A stretch of 64,000 bases of DNA from Chryseolinea sp. H1M3-3 (GCF_029360725.1 NZ_JARKMY010000009.1:372001-436000); one strand, 5' to 3'; numbered from the stretch's first letter, positions 46,001 to 54,319 are shown. Notes: a model not told the origin generated them from the sequence alone. A program made the numbers and translations.

Positions 46001-47800
46001 CAACGCAGCGTTGTTATCAATAATCACAGCCGACGCTATTGCTGGTCTGATTTCTTTTAAGTTTTTAAATCCATTGATATCAATCAGCGAATTGTTACTT
46101 GTGATTTCTAAAATTCCATAATCAATGACTAGTTTTGAAAACCCGCTAACAGAAACCAATGCAGCGTTATTCTTAATCGAAATTCCCTGGATACTTTCAA
46201 GTGCTGAAAAACCGTTAACCTCAGCAAGAGATGGATTGGAAGAAATAGTCACCGCATAAGGAACAGTTCCGCCGACAGAAACTAATTCTCCAAATCCATT
46301 AATTGAAGCCAGACTATTATTTTCTTTTATTATTAGTGTGCCGGTGATTGAGTCAAGAGAAAAGAGACCATTGAGATTTGTGAGCATGGGGTTGTTTTCA
46401 ATGGTTAAAGTCCCACCAATCGTCTTTAATGAAGACAGCCCTTCTATATTTATTATGTCACCTCCGGAAATTGTTAAGGAGCCAATTATTTTATTACACT
46501 GAAAGGCATCGACCTCTGCTTGTGACGTAAGTATTATATTACCCTCACATACTTGTGGGGTGCACGCTCCTCCTATAAGAATTTTGTTGACACTGCAGTC
46601 TGCCCCATTCTCCGAAATGTCAACATTGGTAAACCCTTCTTCTTCAACAATCTTAAGTAAACCAAACAACCCGCAACAACGACCCAATGATGGATTATCT
46701 GTTACTTTCAATGAAAATGTAGATATGTATTCGTTCCGAAATACAACATGTCCTAGTGCATCTACATTTTCAAGAGCAGCGTTATTCGAAATTGAAATTA
46801 TACCAGTGCCTTTTGGTGCCGTCAAGATTCCCCATCTAAGTCCGTCTAACGAAGCAAGCCCATTAAGATTTTTAAGTAATTTATTATTGTTGATGAACAG
46901 ACCTGCGTCTTTCCAAATTGTTCCAATTTCCTGAAGCGACGACAGCCCATTAAAACCAGTTAATGCATCGTTATTATTTATGTAAAGAAAAGCGCCGCCG
47001 GTACCAGAAAGAGATTTTAATGACGAAAAGCCATTGACACGTTCTAATGAGAAATTTTCCTCAATCCTAAGCTCGACAGGATGATAAATTGCCCCTGCTG
47101 AATATGAATACATTTCCGTCACATTATTAAATCCATCAATTGACACAAGCGCAGCATTGTTGGTAATCGAAATACTATGTGCCTTCTTAAGCATGGGAAA
47201 TCCATTAATGGAAGTAAGCGACTCATTTCCATAGATGATAATATTACCTCCAACGCTGTCCAGCGATTGAAATCCATCCAAGTTGGTGAGCATTGGGTTA
47301 TTCGATATAGAAAAACTTGCCGATCGGTCTTGCACACCAGTTTTCGAAAGCGCTGATAACCCATCGACGTTTCTAAGATTAGGATTATTTTCTATAACTA
47401 AGGCTCCCACTTTTTTCAAAGACGAGAGCGCATCAAGATTTGTAATATCATTCCCTGTAATTCTTAGGAACCGCCCCACTTCCGTGCAGTGAAACGCGTC
47501 GACCTCGGCTTGAGAAGTCAGGATTACATCACCCTCGCAGGATATGGCCGAGGGCAATGCTGCGGCTACTATGCGATTGGTAAGGTAGCCAGTACCGTTG
47601 CCGAAGCTTTTAACTATATTATGAATGTCAGGACCAGAAATATTCAGCCTTCCATCTACTTGTGTACAGGTGACGGCGTCGACTTCCGCTTGAGAACTAA
47701 ACGTGACATTACCGTGGCATACCTCCTCCGTAAAGGACCGGCCTGACACTGACATAATAAGAACAAAAAAAGCAAGGATGGAAAGGGTAATTTTTTTCAT
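43097..47800 (-). CDS. T9SS-secreted giant Receptor-L repeat protein with repeated heads (paralog 3)
   Basis: 1567 aa. After the signal peptide (LSILAFFVLIMSVSGRS) comes a truncated head (VCHGNVTFSSQAEVDAVTC), then three complete L-repeat modules starting near residues 85, 418 and 757, each opened by CEGDVILTSQAEVDAF-like sequence and closed by CCGLF plus a later single Cys. Beta-sandwich modules follow at about 1135-1235, 1240-1345 and 1350-1455 (SVEFRFDNSITHVENVFPY, SVKFWLNGQFFRVENIPPY, SVKFTLNNQFYRTENVPPY). A T9SS sorting domain ends it (LYPVPVDDQLNVVIES ... LRSGVYFLQVVGAEGYQEVKKFIKN). Internal duplication of the whole head module is direct evidence of repeat expansion. It would be a long surface fibre or ligand scaffold. 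No catalytic site is seen. Confidence 0.9.
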   Translation of the reverse strand: MKKITLSILAFFVLIMSVSGRSFTEEVCHGNVTFSSQAEVDAVTCTQVDGRLNISGPDIHNIVKSFGNGTGYLTNRIVAAALPSAISCEGDVILTSQAEVDAFHCTEVGRFLRITGNDITNLDALSSLKKVGALVIENNPNLRNVDGLSALSKTGVQDRSASFSISNNPMLTNLDGFQSLDSVGGNIIIYGNESLTSINGFPMLKKAHSISITNNAALVSIDGFNNVTEMYSYSAGAIYHPVELRIEENFSLERVNGFSSLKSLSGTGGAFLYINNNDALTGFNGLSSLQEIGTIWKDAGLFINNNKLLKNLNGLASLDGLRWGILTAPKGTGIISISNNAALENVDALGHVVFRNEYISTFSLKVTDNPSLGRCCGLFGLLKIVEEEGFTNVDISENGADCSVNKILIGGACTPQVCEGNIILTSQAEVDAFQCNKIIGSLTISGGDIINIEGLSSLKTIGGTLTIENNPMLTNLNGLFSLDSITGTLIIKENNSLASINGFGELVSVGGTVPYAVTISSNPSLAEVNGFSALESIQGISIKNNAALVSVSGFSKLVIDYGILEITSNNSLIDINGFKNLKEIRPAIASAVIIDNNAALQNLDGLTSLEIIEGPNVALRITNNPSLSNIDGLFALTSILTTRGGASLEVENNDALKNIDGLSSFSKIKWDIAGSVIIRGNELLENVDGLSSLTFDGNSIIDLFKLIVTQNPSLARCCGLFPFLKSVDEGTLAELNISENGAACTVNDILIGGACGQKVCEGDITLTSQAEVNAFNCFEIVGRLIISGNDITNVDALSSLRSVRFGGLVIENNPNLQNLDGLSSLTDVGGFVAIRIANNPSLHEINGFSALVSAAPGGIFIENNNSLTNIRGFNALNKIGSNVYSVMIVDNPSLVGIDGFTSADTIGGIVIKNNNALADINGFSNLTTVYGLVEVANNNSLASLKGFQKVTYVTTGSVEPAVFIEHNVSLENLDGFSSLKIIEGRGAQLRIVNNAALTNINGLSSLTTILGGGRGAGFVIENNDALKNLSGLQSLATFEWGIAGSLVISGNDLLENIDGLSSLRYRGTTGILELLTIRVKDNPSLIKCCGLFPWFKSIGASRIADIRELDFSGNGGGCTLEDILACEGQSISDFSIFDRGFDDNVSTSVNDTLTIDVANSRFPYLVLRANTLPTHVGSVEFRFDNSITHVENVFPYHFEFPVMELGTHRVVTNVYSGANKTGERGNKRTLTLIVVNTAAISSFDVVNTSGQYLMQLTEDSRINIKNPAFRSVSIRANTFPDPVTSVKFWLNGQFFRVENIPPYAFNGDINGIYNPWVVNPWDYTIKAIPYIRIRGKEYAGTPLEVHFKVVSENVNYAVVGYDIVDTSGNFIGHLNEGDVISNDQPMTIIANTTGQVGSVKFTLNNQFYRTENVPPYTITGDQNGYFNPWVPQAGNYTLTGTPYSASSAGGNAGSSRTIHFKVVNKKTNNESTARVIPGNTESNPSKNESSVLTLYPVPVDDQLNVVIESASLENISIAILNVYGLVVYKDTYKGPSAVDTSNLRSGVYFLQVVGAEGYQEVKKFIKN

Positions 47801-47856
47801 AACAACGTCTTTAGGGGATGACCTTCTAAAGATCAGTTGATGCTGATTTCAAAGAG

Positions 47857-47912
47857 ATGACAATTATTGTAAAAAGCAGATGACAATCATCATAAAATAC
47901 GAATGACCAGTA
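47857..47912 (-). repeat. Direct repeats with 23-nt period upstream of paralog 3
   Basis: ATGACAATTAT (47857), ATGACAATCAT (47880) and a weaker ATGACCAGTAG (47903) recur every 23 nt, 57-112 bp upstream of the start codon ending at 47800. About two helical turns of spacing places the copies on one face of the DNA, as for tandem activator sites such as those of LytTR regulators. The regulator is unknown and the role is inferred. Confidence 0.45.
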
Positions 47913-48074
47913 GAAGGGTCATTACAACCGTCAATTGCTTTCAACACTTCTGCCAAATAATACGAAAACCTTTCAGGGATTTGCCGTTTGGAGAAACCCA
48001 CCAGCGCTTTGGGCAATTAAAATTTATACAACAATTTTGTTTTCAAGAGAACTTGGTTTAAAAAATAAGCAGGC

Positions 48075-48707
48075 TTATTCACTGGCCCGTGTAAAATAGT
48101 AGGCAAAACCCAGCGAGAACGTTCCATAGTTGAGATTGAAGCTATTATATTTCCCATCACGTGAAAGATTTTTTGTGTATGCATAATTGAGGTATCCTAT
48201 GCCCGCTTCAATGCCCCACTTTGGGTCTGGAAAGAATATAAAAGTTGGTTTAATGGATATATTTATACCATGATATTTTACTTCATCGCCTCCTGAAAAC
48301 TGGCTTTCTGTTTTCTGACGGCCTCTGCTATAACTTACGTTTCCGCCCAACATAAAATAGAACCTCTCAGAAATCACAAAATACCTATTCACAAAAAAAC
48401 CAAGAGAATAATTCTGAGTGGTATTTTTAAATGAATTGTCAGCATTTTTTTGATAATAAGAAGTGTAGCTTATGGCTCCCCCAATTGCAACCTTATTATT
48501 TAAAAAAAAGCCAACTGCTGGCATCACTTCAAAGGAGCTTGATCTATAGTTCGATCCGGCAATATTTGAGTCCTCTGAGTTCTTTTGATTGTTGAAGGAG
48601 AAATTGCCTCTGATAAATTTATCACCTTCCGTAAATTGTGCTTGCGTCTTAAGTGACAAGAGTAACAACAGACTGAATAATGCGGAATTTACAACAGTAC
48701 GTAACAT
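48075..48707 (-). CDS. Outer-membrane beta-barrel protein
   Basis: 210 aa. The signal peptide (SALFSLLLLLSLKTQAQ) is followed by alternating amphipathic strands: FIRGNFSFNN, SSFEVMPAVGFFLNNKVAIGGAISY, NYSLGFFVNRYFVI, FYFMLGGNVSYSRG, KWGIEAGIGYLNYAYT and a terminal strand NLNYGTFSLGFAYYF. The last aromatic is followed by a short TRASE tail. This is a small porin-like (OmpA/OmpX-like) barrel common in Bacteroidota. It has no adjacent partner. Function could be structural or adhesion-related. Confidence 0.85.
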   Translation of the reverse strand: MLRTVVNSALFSLLLLLSLKTQAQFTEGDKFIRGNFSFNNQKNSEDSNIAGSNYRSSSFEVMPAVGFFLNNKVAIGGAISYTSYYQKNADNSFKNTTQNYSLGFFVNRYFVISERFYFMLGGNVSYSRGRQKTESQFSGGDEVKYHGINISIKPTFIFFPDPKWGIEAGIGYLNYAYTKNLSRDGKYNSFNLNYGTFSLGFAYYFTRASE

Positions 48708-48958
48708 ATAATTAATAGGAGTTAATTGAAAATTAAGGAATCGGAATTAGATGAATCCATGGCTTGGCTTCAACTATCGCAGCTTACAATCACATACAAC
48801 TTCTGTTAGTAAATTAATAATAAATATTCATCATTGAAATAATTGCCGCGCCAATGAGGCAGATTTTTTTGATTAGTAACTTCAACTAATTTAATTCGTT
48901 AATTTTATCTAGTTGATCGGCAACTAGCATTGATTGCGTCACTACCACCAATAAACAA

Positions 48959-49402
48959 ATGGATACACAACCCCAGCAGGTAACGGATTCAACTAAACTT
49001 CAAGAACTGGAGTCTTTTCTTGAATTAAACAACCTTCCTTTTACAGACCTAACATTAGAAGGCAATGTCTTTTGGAAATATTGCGACCCTCAAGGAAATA
49101 TGGTTGGATCAGGAGGACTTGAGATGTATGGTGACGTTGCCCTACTGCGATCTGTGGCCGTACGTCAAGCCGAGCGCAGCAAAAATCTCGGATCAAAAAT
49201 TGTAAACAAGCTCCTTCAGCATGCAAAAGAATCAGGCATTAAATCCGTATTTCTGCTGACTGAAACGGCCCACGATTTTTTTTTGAAAAAAGGATTTACA
49301 GATCTGTCGCGGGATGAGGTACCCATTGCGCTTAAGACATCTTCCGAGTTTTCTTTCGTTTGTCCTGCATCGGCCAAATGCATGGTCTATCATCTTTCAT
49401 GA
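48959..49402 (+). CDS. GNAT-family acetyltransferase (ArsN2-like)
   Basis: 147 aa. GNAT fold: acceptor-side strand FWKYCDPQGNMVGSGGLEMYGDVALLRSVAV, acetyl-CoA pyrophosphate loop RQAERSKNLGSKIVNKLLQHAKESG, then VFLLTETAHDFFLKKGFTDLSRDEVP. The LRSVAVRQAER segment and the length match proteins annotated as ArsN2. In ars operons these accompany arsenic resistance, but no ars gene is adjacent (the Spx/ArsC-like protein at 56405 is 7 kb away), so substrate is open. It is monocistronic. Confidence 0.75.
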   Translation: MDTQPQQVTDSTKLQELESFLELNNLPFTDLTLEGNVFWKYCDPQGNMVGSGGLEMYGDVALLRSVAVRQAERSKNLGSKIVNKLLQHAKESGIKSVFLLTETAHDFFLKKGFTDLSRDEVPIALKTSSEFSFVCPASAKCMVYHLS

Positions 49403-49483
49403 AGATCTGAAATGTCCTTGCCGACGATCAACTGTTAGGAATAACAAAAATTGTCCGCATTCCATCTGAATTCATAAATCCAT

Positions 49484-49491
49484 TACATTTG
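49484..49491 (+). promoter_or_regulatory. Bacteroidota -7 box for the SerB-SerA fusion
   Basis: TACATTTG fits TAnnTTTG and ends 17 nt before the ATG at 49509. No well-spaced -33 TTG was found. Confidence 0.4.
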
Positions 49492-49508
49492 CGTTTCATT
49501 TCCAAATC

Positions 49509-51401
49509 ATGAAACTCAATAAGTACTTTGTAATCGATTTCGACAGCACTTTTACGAAGGTTGAAGCCTTTGATGTGTTAGCGGACATCTCCCTAAGTGA
49601 CCACCCAGAACGGGAAGCCAGGAAAGCCCAAATTGTACAGATCACTAATCAAGGAATGGACGGCTCCATTTCTTTTCGAGAATCACTTGAGAAAAGACTT
49701 AATTTACTGGCTCCGAATAAAAAGCATTTGCCCTTTTTGATTACAAAACTCAAGGGTTCTGTTTCAGAATCCTTTAAAAGAAATAAAGAATTCTTTCAAC
49801 TACACGCTGACAATATATATATCATTTCCAATGGCTTCAAAGAATTTATTGAACCTATCGTCACAGAGTTTGGTGTTAAACCCGAAAACATTCTGGCTAA
49901 CGAATTCAGATTTGATGATACTGGAAAAGTGATCGGATTTGATCAGGACAATCCGCTATCTGCAAACGGCGGCAAGGTGGAACAACTTAAAAAGCTTAAC
50001 CTGCCAGGTGATATTTACGTTATTGGTGATGGTTACACCGACTATGAAATTAAACATGCGGGCCTTGCCAACAAATTTTTTGCCTTCACCGAAAACGTAG
50101 AACGTGAAAATATAAAAAGTAAAGCTGACCACATAACGCCAAGCCTAGACGAATTTTTATACTTAAATAAATTGAACACAGTGATCTCTTATCCTAAGAA
50201 CAGGATTAATGTACTCCTTCTTGAAAATGTTCACCCTGTTGCTGTAGCTTTGTTAAAAGCTGAAGGCTTCAATGTGGAAACATACCATGCCGCCCTCACG
50301 GAAGATGAATTGTGTGAGAAAATTAAGAATGTATCGGTGTTAGGAATTCGTTCCAAAACGCAGGTGACGGCAAAAGTACTGGAAAATGCGAATCGCCTAA
50401 TGGCCATTGGCGCGTTTTGTATTGGAACAAATCAGATCGACTTAAAGACTGCTACAAAAAAAGGTATTGCTGTCTTTAATGCGCCATTTAGCAATACCCG
50501 CTCCGTTGTTGAGTTGGCAATCGCAGAAATGATTCTGCTCATGCGAAACATCGTGGACAAATCGGTGAAGATGCATAAAGGTGTGTGGGACAAATCTGCA
50601 AAAGGAAGTTTCGAGGTTCGAGGTAAAAAATTGGGACTCGTAGGATACGGAAATATCGGAACACAACTTTCTGTCATTGCAGAGTCATTGGGAATGAAAG
50701 TATTGTATTACGATGTAGAAGAAAGATTGTCGCTTGGCAACGCAGTGAAATGCAAATCTCTGAAGGAAGTGCTTGAGCAAGCAGATGTTATTTCACTCCA
50801 CGTTGATGGCCGCGCTTCTAATGCCAATTTAATTGGTGCAAAAGAATTTTCCCTAATGAAAAAAGGGGTAATCTTTATTAATCTAAGCCGCGGACACATC
50901 GTAGATATACAAGCCTTACGCGAAAACATCCTCAGCGGCAAAGTAGCTGGTTGTGCCATTGACGTATTCCCACAGGAACCGGTTAGCAATGACGATGAGT
51001 TTGTATCTGACCTCCGTGGACTTCCCAACACCATTCTTACGCCTCACATTGGCGGAAGCACTTCTGAAGCACAGGAAAACATCGGTAACTACGTTCCGGG
51101 AAAAATTATGGATTACATTAACACCGGCAGTACATCCAATAGCGTTAGCTTCCCGAACATTACGTTGCCAATACTGGAAAACGCCCATCGATTAATTCAT
51201 ATTCATAATAACGTCCCGGGTATCTTGGCAAAGATCAATCAAGTGCTTGCTGAAAATGGAATTAACATTGTTGGCCAATATTTGAAAACCAATGAGTCTA
51301 TTGGCTATGTTATTACGGATATTAATAAACAATATGATAAAGAAGTAATCGCTAAGCTTAAAGCCATTGAGGATACCATCAAGTTCAGAGTGTTATATTG
51401 A
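49509..51401 (+). CDS. serA: Bifunctional phosphoserine phosphatase-like HAD / phosphoglycerate dehydrogenase
   Basis: 630 aa with two enzymes in one chain. Residues 1-220 are a HAD phosphatase of the SerB type: FVIDFDSTFTKVEAFD (nucleophile Asp), IYIISNGFKEFI (motif II), VIGDGYTDYEIK (motif III/IV). Residues about 235-550 are D-3-phosphoglycerate dehydrogenase: FCIGTNQIDLKTATKKGIAVFN, the NAD-binding GKKLGLVGYGNIG, NLSRGHIVDIQAL, TPHIGGSTSEAQENI. The last ~75 residues are an ACT domain (HNNVPGILAKINQVLAENGINIVGQY), which likely senses serine. The protein would catalyse the first and third steps of serine synthesis; SerC (step two) is not in this window. Family knowledge: this fusion occurs in several Bacteroidota. 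It is monocistronic, followed by a terminator. Confidence 0.92.
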   Translation: MKLNKYFVIDFDSTFTKVEAFDVLADISLSDHPEREARKAQIVQITNQGMDGSISFRESLEKRLNLLAPNKKHLPFLITKLKGSVSESFKRNKEFFQLHADNIYIISNGFKEFIEPIVTEFGVKPENILANEFRFDDTGKVIGFDQDNPLSANGGKVEQLKKLNLPGDIYVIGDGYTDYEIKHAGLANKFFAFTENVERENIKSKADHITPSLDEFLYLNKLNTVISYPKNRINVLLLENVHPVAVALLKAEGFNVETYHAALTEDELCEKIKNVSVLGIRSKTQVTAKVLENANRLMAIGAFCIGTNQIDLKTATKKGIAVFNAPFSNTRSVVELAIAEMILLMRNIVDKSVKMHKGVWDKSAKGSFEVRGKKLGLVGYGNIGTQLSVIAESLGMKVLYYDVEERLSLGNAVKCKSLKEVLEQADVISLHVDGRASNANLIGAKEFSLMKKGVIFINLSRGHIVDIQALRENILSGKVAGCAIDVFPQEPVSNDDEFVSDLRGLPNTILTPHIGGSTSEAQENIGNYVPGKIMDYINTGSTSNSVSFPNITLPILENAHRLIHIHNNVPGILAKINQVLAENGINIVGQYLKTNESIGYVITDINKQYDKEVIAKLKAIEDTIKFRVLY

Positions 51402-51415
51402 TATCAATTCGCACT

Positions 51416-51458
51416 CAAAAAAATCGTCTGGCTGAGCAATTAGCTGGACGTTTTTTTT
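51416..51458 (+). terminator. Rho-independent terminator after serA fusion
   Basis: An A-run, a stem built from CGTC (51425) and GACG (51447) plus GCT/AGC, a small loop, then eight T's beginning 51451. It lies 15 bp beyond the stop codon. Confidence 0.75.
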
Positions 51459-51590
51459 GTAGAAGAAATGCAACATTGCGTTTATGAATCTTTTCTACAG
51501 CTGGCAGATTTCATTCGTGCAGGCAACATTAACACTATTTTGCATAAGAGGCACATGATTTGACCGGTTGATGATCATAACTGCATAATT

Positions 51591-51776
51591 ATGATAAAAG
51601 TGATTGCCTTAATTCTAACATTGGTAGGATTTGTCGGATTAATTCTGGGTGTCCTAGGTATTTTTGGAAAGGACCTGGTGGCGTTAAGTCCTTGGGCATT
51701 GGCTATTTTGGGTCTTATTTTCTTCGGATCGGGAGTAGGATTGCTAAAGAGAAGAAGAGATACGGACGAGATTTAA
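51591..51776 (+). CDS. Small two-TM membrane protein
   Basis: 61 aa. Two hydrophobic helices (VIALILTLVGFVGLILGVLGIFG and WALAILGLIFFGSGVGLLK) with a short DLVALSP hinge and a basic end (KRRRDTDEI). This is a plausible complete integral membrane microprotein, but I do not recognise the family. It is monocistronic, starting 190 bp after the SerA fusion. The positive C-terminus suggests a cytosolic tail. Confidence 0.6.
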   Translation: MIKVIALILTLVGFVGLILGVLGIFGKDLVALSPWALAILGLIFFGSGVGLLKRRRDTDEI

Positions 51777-51838
51777 TTCTTCGAAGACTACCTTGATGAG
51801 GAAAAGACCACTTGCCAAAGTGGTGTGCATGAAACGCA

Positions 51839-52045
51839 TTAGTTGACCCGCTCAAAAAATCCGTTAACTTTTGTCAGCTTTATTGTATCCCCATTGCAAT
51901 CAATTCCCTTATCAACTTCAATGACGGAATATCCTCGGCAATTCTTCTTTTCTGCTATTTCCTTGGCTTCAATATTTTTAAAATTCGCACCCGATAATAT
52001 TATGGTGGTAACCGCGATTCCGACAATTATAACTGAACGTACCAT
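51839..52045 (-). CDS. Small secreted or anchored protein of unknown function
   Basis: About 68 aa from the ATG at 52045; the frame could open at a TTG (52069). A signal-like N-terminus (SVIIVGIAVTTIILSGANF) is followed by about 45 residues with two Cys (KNCRGYSVIEVDKGIDCNGDTIK) that may form a disulfide. Many Bacteroidota encode short exported proteins like this, and no function can be assigned. It is convergent with the two-TM protein. Confidence 0.5.
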   Translation of the reverse strand: MVRSVIIVGIAVTTIILSGANFKNIEAKEIAEKKNCRGYSVIEVDKGIDCNGDTIKLTKVNGFFERVN

Positions 52046-52289
52046 GCTTTTCCTAATTAAGTGTTCCAACTTTAGACACAGACTTTAAAGAAAAAATTAT
52101 ACCATGTACATTTTAGGCGATACGACCTTGATCTGCGGGAAGCATTGTAGAATAATTACCCGATAAGCCACAATGAGAGCAATTGGCACCGTTTGCGGGA
52201 ATAACTAGCACTCGGTAGGTAAATAGGTCTTATGAAATTATTATAGGCAGCGGGTATAAAAATTGCCCTGTTAAAACAAATTAAAAAAC

Positions 52290-52868
52290 ATGTACGATTC
52301 AACAGTTATAAACGCATTAAAAGATGTGTTGATTAAACGCGATGAAACTATCGCTGTTGCCGAGAGTGTGACGGCTGGCTTTTTACAGGCAGCACTTAGC
52401 TCAGCAGAAAATGCATCGAATTTTTTCCAGGGTGGAATTACAGCATACAATATCGGCCAAAAGGCACGTCATTTACACATCGAGCCTATCCATGCCGAGC
52501 GTTGTAATTGCGTATCAGATAGGATCGCAGCTCAGATGGCTCTGGAGGTAACTCAACTCTTCGCGAGTGATTGGGGAATAGCCGTTACCGGATACGCAGC
52601 ACCAGTGCCGGAATGTTCAATAAACGATCTCTTCGCGTATTATGCGGTTTCATACCGCGGGACATTGAAAGCGGTAGAAAAAATAAAAGCGAAAAAAGAT
52701 GACCCGATGAAAGTGCAGGTATTTTATGTAAATCAAATACTCAACGACTTTCACCGGTTGATGATGAAGGATAAAAATCAATCCTCCTTTTCCATCAATG
52801 ATCTTAACTCGATCAATTCCAAATTCGCATCTGCAGGTCCGTTGAGCACTTCTCCTTCAATCGAGTAG
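52290..52868 (+). CDS. CinA C-terminal-like amidohydrolase with a tail overlapping the next gene
   Basis: 192 aa. Stand-alone CinA C-terminal domain (nicotinamide-nucleotide amidase, PncC-like): TIAVAESVTAGFLQAALSS (active-site Ser/Thr region), FQGGITAYNIGQKARHL, SDRIAAQMALEV, WGIAVTGYAAPVP. The usual domain is about 160 residues. The last ~30 (from KDKNQSSFSINDLNS on) lie in DNA that also encodes the end of the opposite-strand oxidoreductase. The tail probably came from loss of an earlier stop. It would recycle deamidated pyridine nucleotides, converting NMN to NaMN. No transport gene is adjacent. Confidence 0.8.
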   Translation: MYDSTVINALKDVLIKRDETIAVAESVTAGFLQAALSSAENASNFFQGGITAYNIGQKARHLHIEPIHAERCNCVSDRIAAQMALEVTQLFASDWGIAVTGYAAPVPECSINDLFAYYAVSYRGTLKAVEKIKAKKDDPMKVQVFYVNQILNDFHRLMMKDKNQSSFSINDLNSINSKFASAGPLSTSPSIE

Positions 52869-54319
52869 CGTGCACCGTGGCACGGGCAATCCCAGGATTT
52901 TTCTGCCGCATTCCATGCTACAGAGCATTTCATGTGTGTGCAAGCAGGATTAACTGCATGTAACGATCCCGTTGTATCCTTGTAAAGCGCCATTGTTTCA
53001 TTGTGAAGTTTCACCACTTTCCCTTCATCCAGGGCCAATGAAGAAATTTCTTCAAGCTTTTCAGTAGCGAACCACTTGCCCACAAATTGAGCGACCACAT
53101 CAGTGTTATGTTTTACAAATTCAGTAAAGCCAGCGACTGGCTTAATTCGGCTTGGGCTAAATAAATCAGAATAGCGACTCTCGCCTTTTAGTATAAGACT
53201 GCTTAATTCCAAAGCTGCGACATGACTATATGTTATTCCGTTACCACCGTAGCCCGTGGCAACGAAAACGTTGTCTTTTGCGCCAGGCAATTTGCCGATA
53301 TAGGGTAACCCGTCGACTGGTTCATAGTACTGAGACGACCAGCGGTGCGTGATCTCCGTAACATTGAAGTGGGTGCGTATATGGCTTTCAAGCTGTAAAA
53401 AGCTTTTGTTTGTATTTGAATTTTCACCCGTTCGATGATCCTCACCGCCTACAATAAAATATCGTTCGCCATCAATTTCTTGTGTTCGATAATAGTGATA
53501 TGGGTCGTACATGTCATAAACAAGCCCTGTCGGATAATCGTCTCCTTGAAGTTTTACAGCCATTGCATAACTGCGATAAGGAGAACATCTCAGGTGAAGC
53601 AAGTTGATGCCAGGCGGTATGTGGGTAGCATATACCAATGTTTTGGCGTTGATATTTTCAAGCGTAGTTTCAATATTTATTATATCGCCTTCTTCAATGT
53701 CAATCACTCTGCACTGTTCAATGATCAGACCGCCTAGGTTTTCAAATTCCTTTGCCAATGCTTGGACATAACGAACAGGATGGAATTTACCTTGGCCAGT
53801 AATCTCTAGAGCCTTACGGAAATTAATGGGAAGTGGTATTGTATTGGAGAATTTGGTTTCCACGCCAACCTCATTGCAAGCGCTTTGTATGTCGTTAAGC
53901 TCTTTGGTCTGTTTTTCATCCTGAGAAAAAAGGTATGCCGAAGTCCGTTCAAAGCCGCAATCAATCTTGTATGCAACCGCATTAGCCTCGACAAGGGATA
54001 TTGCGTCTTTTGCACACTGCGCAACGAGTTGTGCTCCGTCCTTTCCAAAGTCTGAAATGATTTTAGGATATGGGTTATCCATAAGGGTATTCAAGTGAGC
54101 AGTAGTCCCACCGGTAGTGCCAAAACATAAATTTTTGGCTTCAAGAATAATGCATTTCTTTCCCTGCTTTTGGAGTTGAAGTGCCAGTGTAACTCCTGTA
54201 ATACCACCTCCCACAATCGCTACATCAAAAACAGAATTTAATATTTTAGCTGAAAGGCTTGCGTAACCGTTTGTTGTATCTTGCCACAAACTCGAACAAT
54301 TTCCATCCCTTGGTATCAT
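52778..54319 (-). CDS. FAD-dependent oxidoreductase with C-terminal Rieske [2Fe-2S] domain
   Basis: 513 aa. The start MIPRDGNCSSLWQD is standard for this family. FAD-binding Rossmann motif DVAIVGGGITGVTLALQLQ (near 33), then GTTGGTTAHLNTLMDN, and DAO-type ends ATGYGGNGITYSHVAALEL. The last ~90 residues are a Rieske domain: PACTHMKCSVAWN and DCPCHGARYSIEGEVLNGPA carry the Cys-His pairs. It would move electrons between a bound flavin and the cluster; the substrate is unknown but resembles glycine/D-amino-acid oxidases. The C-terminal 91 bp overlap the CinA-like gene on the opposite strand. It lacks a signal peptide. Confidence 0.93.
   Translation of the reverse strand: MIPRDGNCSSLWQDTTNGYASLSAKILNSVFDVAIVGGGITGVTLALQLQKQGKKCIILEAKNLCFGTTGGTTAHLNTLMDNPYPKIISDFGKDGAQLVAQCAKDAISLVEANAVAYKIDCGFERTSAYLFSQDEKQTKELNDIQSACNEVGVETKFSNTIPLPINFRKALEITGQGKFHPVRYVQALAKEFENLGGLIIEQCRVIDIEEGDIINIETTLENINAKTLVYATHIPPGINLLHLRCSPYRSYAMAVKLQGDDYPTGLVYDMYDPYHYYRTQEIDGERYFIVGGEDHRTGENSNTNKSFLQLESHIRTHFNVTEITHRWSSQYYEPVDGLPYIGKLPGAKDNVFVATGYGGNGITYSHVAALELSSLILKGESRYSDLFSPSRIKPVAGFTEFVKHNTDVVAQFVGKWFATEKLEEISSLALDEGKVVKLHNETMALYKDTTGSLHAVNPACTHMKCSVAWNAAEKSWDCPCHGARYSIEGEVLNGPADANLELIELRSLMEKED

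Noticed and set aside
37115-47800. Possible CRISPR or tandem DNA repeat array
   Set aside because: The repetitive look is protein-level (solenoid and module repeats) with diverged DNA; no constant repeat-spacer pattern.
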